NCBI GenBank assembly: GCA_017399905.1
Contig: JAFQAR010000020.1
Coordinates: 56,364 to 120,363 of the forward strand
DNA: 64,000 bases
From: Bacteroidales bacterium
Lineage (GTDB): Bacteria; Bacteroidota; Bacteroidia; Bacteroidales; UBA932
Direction: 5' to 3'
Part shown: positions 60,599-64,000 of the stretch, piece after piece
How positions within the stretch are numbered: the first letter of the stretch is position 1
How the letters are laid out: each line of letters opens with the position of its first letter
Made by a program: the position numbers and the translations under genes
The notes under the pieces: model-generated
What the model was told of the DNA's origin: nothing
Seen by the model: the letters and a program-made list of their open reading frames with translations, nothing else
Databases searched by the model: none

Positions 60599-62065
60599 AT
60601 GGGTACTAAGAAATTTTCAGTAAAGTATTGTGTGCTGCTCCCGCTGGTGCTGCTGATCACAATCTTCCTTCTTGCTGTCCCTTCTTCATTCTTTGGTATT
60701 GAGGGACTTACAGTTCTCCAGCAGCGTACCATCGCTCTTTTCGTGTTCGCTGCTCTCATGTGGATCTTCGAGATCATTCCAAGCTGGACTACATCCGTAC
60801 TGGTTATCGTAATGGCTCTTCTGATGCTTTCCAACAAGGGACTCGGCTTCCTTATGGTCGATGAGTCAGGAGCGAAACTCGAAGGTATCATGAATTACAC
60901 CAAGATCATGTCGGCTTTTGCGGATCCTGTTGTAATGCTTTTCCTTGGCGGATTCTCACTTGCCATCATGGCACAGAAATATGGTCTTGACGTCACTTTG
61001 GCGAGAGTCCTTCTTAAGCCGTTCGGTACAAACCCTAAGATGGTGCTTCTTGGTTTCCTGGTGGTAATCGCGTTCTTCTCAATGTTCATGAGCAACACTG
61101 CAACAGCAGCTATGATGCTTGCATTCCTTGCTCCTATACTTGCAACATTCCCTGAGGGAGACAAAGGTAAGATCGCACTTGCGCTTTCAATCCCGGTATC
61201 TGCAAACATCGGCGGTATCGGTACCACTATCGGTACTCCTCCTAACGGTACAGCAGTTTCCAACCTTGAAACTTATTTCGGTACCAGCATCTCATTCGGT
61301 GAGTGGGCTATCCATATGGTTCCGTTCGTACTCATCATGATTCTTGTAGCATGGGTCGTACTTCAGGTCATGTTCCCGTTCTCTACCAAGAAACTTGAGG
61401 TCAATATCCCGAAGAATGACAAGCCTACCACTTGGAGAACATATCTCGTATGGGCTACATTTGCTGTGACTATCCTTCTTTGGGCTACAGAGAGCCTGAC
61501 AGGCATCAGCTCAAATATTGTCGCCCTCATTCCTCTTGCAGTATTTGTCTGCACAGGTACATTCGACAAGGAAGACATCAAGCAGATCGACTGGAGCGTG
61601 CTCTGGCTCGTTGCCGGAGGTTTTGCCCTCGGTTATGCGATGCTTGACATCTCGAAGGGAGGAACAGGACTTGGTGCTACTCTCGTGAATGCAATCCCAT
61701 TCGGTGAGATGTCCATCATTCTTGTGTTTGTTGTTGCGGGTCTTGTATGCTACCTGCTCTCGAACTTCATCAGCAATTCAGCAACAGCCGCTCTCCTTAT
61801 CCCTATCCTTTGCGCAGTATCGTCAGGACTCGCTGCAAATCCGGCCTTTGCAGGCTTCGGTGGAGAAAAGGCTATGATCTGCTTCGTGGCAACCTGTGCT
61901 TCTCTTGCGATGCTGATGCCTATCTCTACACCGCCGAATGCAATCGCATTCTCTACCGGTCTTATCAAGACCAAGGATATGCTCAAGGCAGGTGCCGTGA
62001 TCGGTGCCATCGGTCTTGTATTCGCCTTCTTCTGGCTTACCAAGATCTTCCCATTTGCGGCATAG
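60599..62065 (+). CDS. DASS/SLC13-family sodium-coupled carboxylate transporter
   Basis: This 488-aa inner-membrane protein has about 11-12 hydrophobic segments in two inverted repeats. Each repeat carries the substrate/Na+ signature: MSNTATAAMML with IGGIGTTIGTPPNGTA in the first, and ISNSATAALLIPI with MPISTPPNAIAFS in the second. The pattern matches dicarboxylate/citrate transporters such as VcINDY. The likely substrates are succinate, malate, fumarate or citrate. It is followed by the DcaP-like porin gene, which may supply the same substrate across the outer membrane. A stem-loop sits in the leader. Confidence 0.9.
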   Translation: MGTKKFSVKYCVLLPLVLLITIFLLAVPSSFFGIEGLTVLQQRTIALFVFAALMWIFEIIPSWTTSVLVIVMALLMLSNKGLGFLMVDESGAKLEGIMNYTKIMSAFADPVVMLFLGGFSLAIMAQKYGLDVTLARVLLKPFGTNPKMVLLGFLVVIAFFSMFMSNTATAAMMLAFLAPILATFPEGDKGKIALALSIPVSANIGGIGTTIGTPPNGTAVSNLETYFGTSISFGEWAIHMVPFVLIMILVAWVVLQVMFPFSTKKLEVNIPKNDKPTTWRTYLVWATFAVTILLWATESLTGISSNIVALIPLAVFVCTGTFDKEDIKQIDWSVLWLVAGGFALGYAMLDISKGGTGLGATLVNAIPFGEMSIILVFVVAGLVCYLLSNFISNSATAALLIPILCAVSSGLAANPAFAGFGGEKAMICFVATCASLAMLMPISTPPNAIAFSTGLIKTKDMLKAGAVIGAIGLVFAFFWLTKIFPFAA

Positions 62066-62127
62066 TCTGCTCATGGCATCGTTTTGAGGCCTTATAGGTA
62101 TCGGTATAAGATTATCGAAAAATATAC

Positions 62128-62156
62128 TATATTTGCGGGTCGCTTTACGGCGACCC
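62128..62156 (+). promoter_or_regulatory. -7 element and leader hairpin of the porin gene
   Basis: TATATTTG at 62128-62135, one base, then GGGTCGC (62137-62143) pairs with GCGACCC (62150-62156). The -33 region (TATA near 62105) is weak. The ATG is 15 bp after the hairpin. Confidence 0.65.
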
Positions 62157-62171
62157 TAATTTTTGTTTGAT

Positions 62172-63557
62172 ATGAAACGTGTTTACCTAACTTTGGCTGT
62201 AGCTCTCCTTTCAGCAGGAGCTATGACCATATCGGCAGCTGAGAAGGCTGCAGATCAGAAATCTGAAGTCAAGGAACATCTCCAGAACCATTTCAAGATG
62301 TATGGCTTCATCAGAAATTATTTTGCATTCGATTCGCGCGAAAGCGTTTCAGGCACCGGCGATCTCTTCTATTACCTTCCCAAGGATGTGAAGATGAGCG
62401 AGGGTGTCGATCTCAATGCTACGCCTTCCTTCCGTTTCCTCGCACTTACATCGCGTGTCGGTGTGGATGTATCGGGCTATTATATCGGCAACCTTCACTT
62501 CGGTGCAAAGGTCGAAGGTGACTTCTATGCTGGTCTTTCAGCCGCATCGGGCTCTTCCGCATCTTCGTATTTCCCAAGCAATTCCAAGATCGGCGGCACT
62601 GCGCAGGCAAGACTCCGTCAGGCATATGCGACCCTTACATGGAAGGACCTTCCTATGGGTGTGAACGGAAAGGCGTCGGTAGGTCTTAAGATCGGTCAGG
62701 CATGGCATCCTATGGCAGCTGATCATCCTCATCTTTTCAGCCTTGAGGTAGGAGCTCCTTTCGGACCGTTCTCGAGAACTCCTCTCGTGCAGATGGATGC
62801 GAATCTCGGCGATCATTGGGTGGTTTCAGGAGCTGCAATCTGGCAGATGCAGTATCAGTCGGCAGGTCCAGCAGGAGCTTCACCTATATATATGAAATAT
62901 GGAATGACTCCTGAGATGTATGCGGCTGTGGCATATAAGTCAAACGGTTTCCTTTTGAGAGGTGGTGTTGATGTAGTAAGCATCAAGCCAAGAGTCCTTG
63001 GAGAGAAGGATGGAAACACAGTCAAGGTTTCAGACCGCAAGACATCGGTTCTCGGATATGTATATACCCAGTATTCATATAAGAAGTTTGCGGTAAAGGC
63101 AAAGACAACCTTCGGAGAAGGCGGTGAGCATATGAACCTCATGAGCGGATACGCCAAGGTGGGTGCCGATAATGCTGACGGAAGCTGGAACTACGCTTCA
63201 CTGCGCAATTCTTCATCATGGCTTTCGATGAGCTATGGAAAGAAGTGGCAGGGAGTCCTCTTCCTGGGCTATGTCAAGAACCTCGGTCTTGCGGAAGGAG
63301 CATCTGACTCTCCGATTTCAAAGGATCAGGTATATTTCTGCGGCAATGGTTTCCCGAACATCAACCAGATGTACAGGATCAACCCTCAGATCATATATAA
63401 TATAGGAAAGCTTAATGTCGGACTCGAGTATCAGTGGACTTCCGTACAGTATGGAGAGTATGACAACAACATGCTCAACAAGTATGCGCTTGCAGACAAG
63501 AACCTTCATTGGGTAGGAAATCACCGTGTGAATATGATGGTGAAATTTAATTTCTGA
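62172..63557 (+). CDS. DcaP-like outer-membrane porin
   Basis: This 461-aa protein from the ATG at 62172 (a TTG at 62163 would add MFD) has a signal peptide (about 1-23, ending TISAAE). A short charged helix (ADQKSEVKEHLQNHF) comes before barrel strands such as KMYGFIRNYFAFDSRES, FRFLALTSRVGVDVSGYYIG, GKASVGLKIGQAWHPM and a C-terminal FNF. DcaP is a trimeric outer-membrane channel for dicarboxylates in Acinetobacter, and the similarity in Bacteroidota is to that fold. With the SLC13 gene upstream it suggests an organic-acid uptake pair, though the substrate is not certain. Confidence 0.8.
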   Translation: MKRVYLTLAVALLSAGAMTISAAEKAADQKSEVKEHLQNHFKMYGFIRNYFAFDSRESVSGTGDLFYYLPKDVKMSEGVDLNATPSFRFLALTSRVGVDVSGYYIGNLHFGAKVEGDFYAGLSAASGSSASSYFPSNSKIGGTAQARLRQAYATLTWKDLPMGVNGKASVGLKIGQAWHPMAADHPHLFSLEVGAPFGPFSRTPLVQMDANLGDHWVVSGAAIWQMQYQSAGPAGASPIYMKYGMTPEMYAAVAYKSNGFLLRGGVDVVSIKPRVLGEKDGNTVKVSDRKTSVLGYVYTQYSYKKFAVKAKTTFGEGGEHMNLMSGYAKVGADNADGSWNYASLRNSSSWLSMSYGKKWQGVLFLGYVKNLGLAEGASDSPISKDQVYFCGNGFPNINQMYRINPQIIYNIGKLNVGLEYQWTSVQYGEYDNNMLNKYALADKNLHWVGNHRVNMMVKFNF

Positions 63558-63582
63558 TTTTAACAAAATTGTAACGATACGG

Positions 63583-63630
63583 AATCGTCGTGGATGTCAA
63601 TCAGTTGCACATCTGCGACGATTTTTCTTT
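63583..63630 (+). terminator. terminator after the porin gene
   Basis: A 15-bp stem (AATCGTCGTGGATGT with ACATCTGCGACGATT, two G-U pairs), an 11-nt loop, then TTTCTTT. It separates the porin gene from the rRNA promoters. Confidence 0.85.
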
Positions 63631-63661
63631 CCAAAAATGCCTTACGAAAAGCAAATAAAAA

Positions 63662-63713
63662 TTTGGAAGTTTGATTTTAATCCGTACCTTTGCACTCCCA
63701 TTTGAAAAACGGG
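63662..63713 (+). promoter_or_regulatory. rRNA promoter P1
   Basis: TTTG at 63662-63665, exactly 19 bp, then TACCTTTG at 63685-63692. CCCATTT at 63697-63703 can pair with AAACGGG at 63707-63713, apart from one mismatch. P1 is the upstream member of a tandem pair 123 bp apart. Confidence 0.88.
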
Positions 63714-63784
63714 CAGCTAAAAAGGCTGAGAGTTCTACGAAAGACTGACGCAAAAAATAAATTTCGAAAAATTTTGCAAAAAGA

Positions 63785-63836
63785 TTTGGAAGTTTAAAAA
63801 TAATGCGTACCTTTGCAGCCCCGTTCGAAAAACGGG
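63785..63836 (+). promoter_or_regulatory. rRNA promoter P2
   Basis: TTTG at 63785-63788, 19 bp, then TACCTTTG at 63808-63815. CCCGTT at 63820-63825 pairs with AACGGG at 63831-63836. It shares the ATTTGGAAGTTT start with P1. The leader of about 135 nt to the 16S gene (63837-63970) holds no other feature I can identify. Confidence 0.9.
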
Positions 63837-63970
63837 TATCGACAAGTTCATTGAAAAGACTGATTTACTGTACAAGAAGCAAGTACCGAGAAAAACAATT
63901 TATCGAGAAGCGTTAATTCTTTTGTTGGAATTATAAGTGTCAGGAACAAGCTGAGAAATATAAATTAATA

Positions 63971-64000
63971 TACAATGAAGAGTTTGATCCTGGCTCAGGA
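63971..64000 (+). rRNA. rrs: 16S ribosomal RNA, 5' end (cut by window edge)
   Basis: The last 30 bases carry TGAAGAGTTTGATCCTGGCT, the conserved 5' end of bacterial 16S rRNA. The exact mature 5' end (about 63971) is estimated from the position of this block. Confidence 0.95.

Overview
The window is chromosomal DNA from a member of the Bacteroidales (phylum Bacteroidota), probably a gut polysaccharide degrader. The evidence is SusC/SusD pairs, a hybrid two-component regulator, NigD-like and fimbrillin-like lipoproteins, start codons without Shine-Dalgarno sequences, and repeated matches to the Bacteroidota promoter TTTG-N19-TAnnTTTG. I cannot name the genus from the sequence alone. No phage, insertion sequence, integrase or CRISPR array was seen. 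A 16S rRNA gene begins at the right edge.

Layout. 1-8 kb is housekeeping: the end of a peptide deformylase gene, manB, an M23/LysM peptidase, miaB, an LEA-type lipoprotein, a SPOR protein, rpoN, radC and upp. 8-32.4 kb is a polysaccharide utilization locus (PUL). Nine closely spaced genes on the minus strand encode two SusC/SusD pairs, a surface glycan-binding lipoprotein, and GH26, GH36, CE1-type and GH2 enzymes. A divergent hybrid two-component regulator, a lipoprotein hydrolase and a second GH26 enzyme lie beside them. The enzyme set fits a galactose-substituted, perhaps acylated, beta-mannan: GH26 would cut the backbone, GH36 would remove galactose, the esterases would remove acyl groups and GH2 would trim ends. 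This substrate is inferred from families.

32.4-40 kb is the least ordinary part. It holds tRNA-His with a broken copy of its own 3' end, an HMGL/oxaloacetate-decarboxylase-like protein whose biotinyl-like domain lacks the biotin lysine, and an Rpn-type nuclease with an in-frame GRAE repeat. It also holds a small operon made of an unrecognised 48-aa acidic peptide, a fimbrillin-like lipoprotein and a DNA/RNA endonuclease. The last two share one reading frame split by a single TGA.

40-56 kb is again core: cstA-like, a Fur-family regulator, an SDR, trxB-bamD-rpoZ-recN, an OmpH/glycosyltransferase/LysM-receptor operon, pdxJ, and nadK-uppS-bamA-skp, which makes much of the outer-membrane assembly machinery. 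56-63.6 kb is central metabolism: 2-oxoglutarate:ferredoxin oxidoreductase (korAB), NADP-type glutamate dehydrogenase, an SLC13-family carboxylate transporter and a DcaP-like porin. 63.6-64 kb is the rRNA operon leader with two tandem consensus promoters.

The main leads are the TGA-split adhesin/nuclease with its leader peptide, the lysine-less biotinyl domain, the interrupted tRNA-His remnant, and short hairpins that sit directly after the -7 element at five promoters (SLC13, porin, peptide operon, both rRNA promoters).
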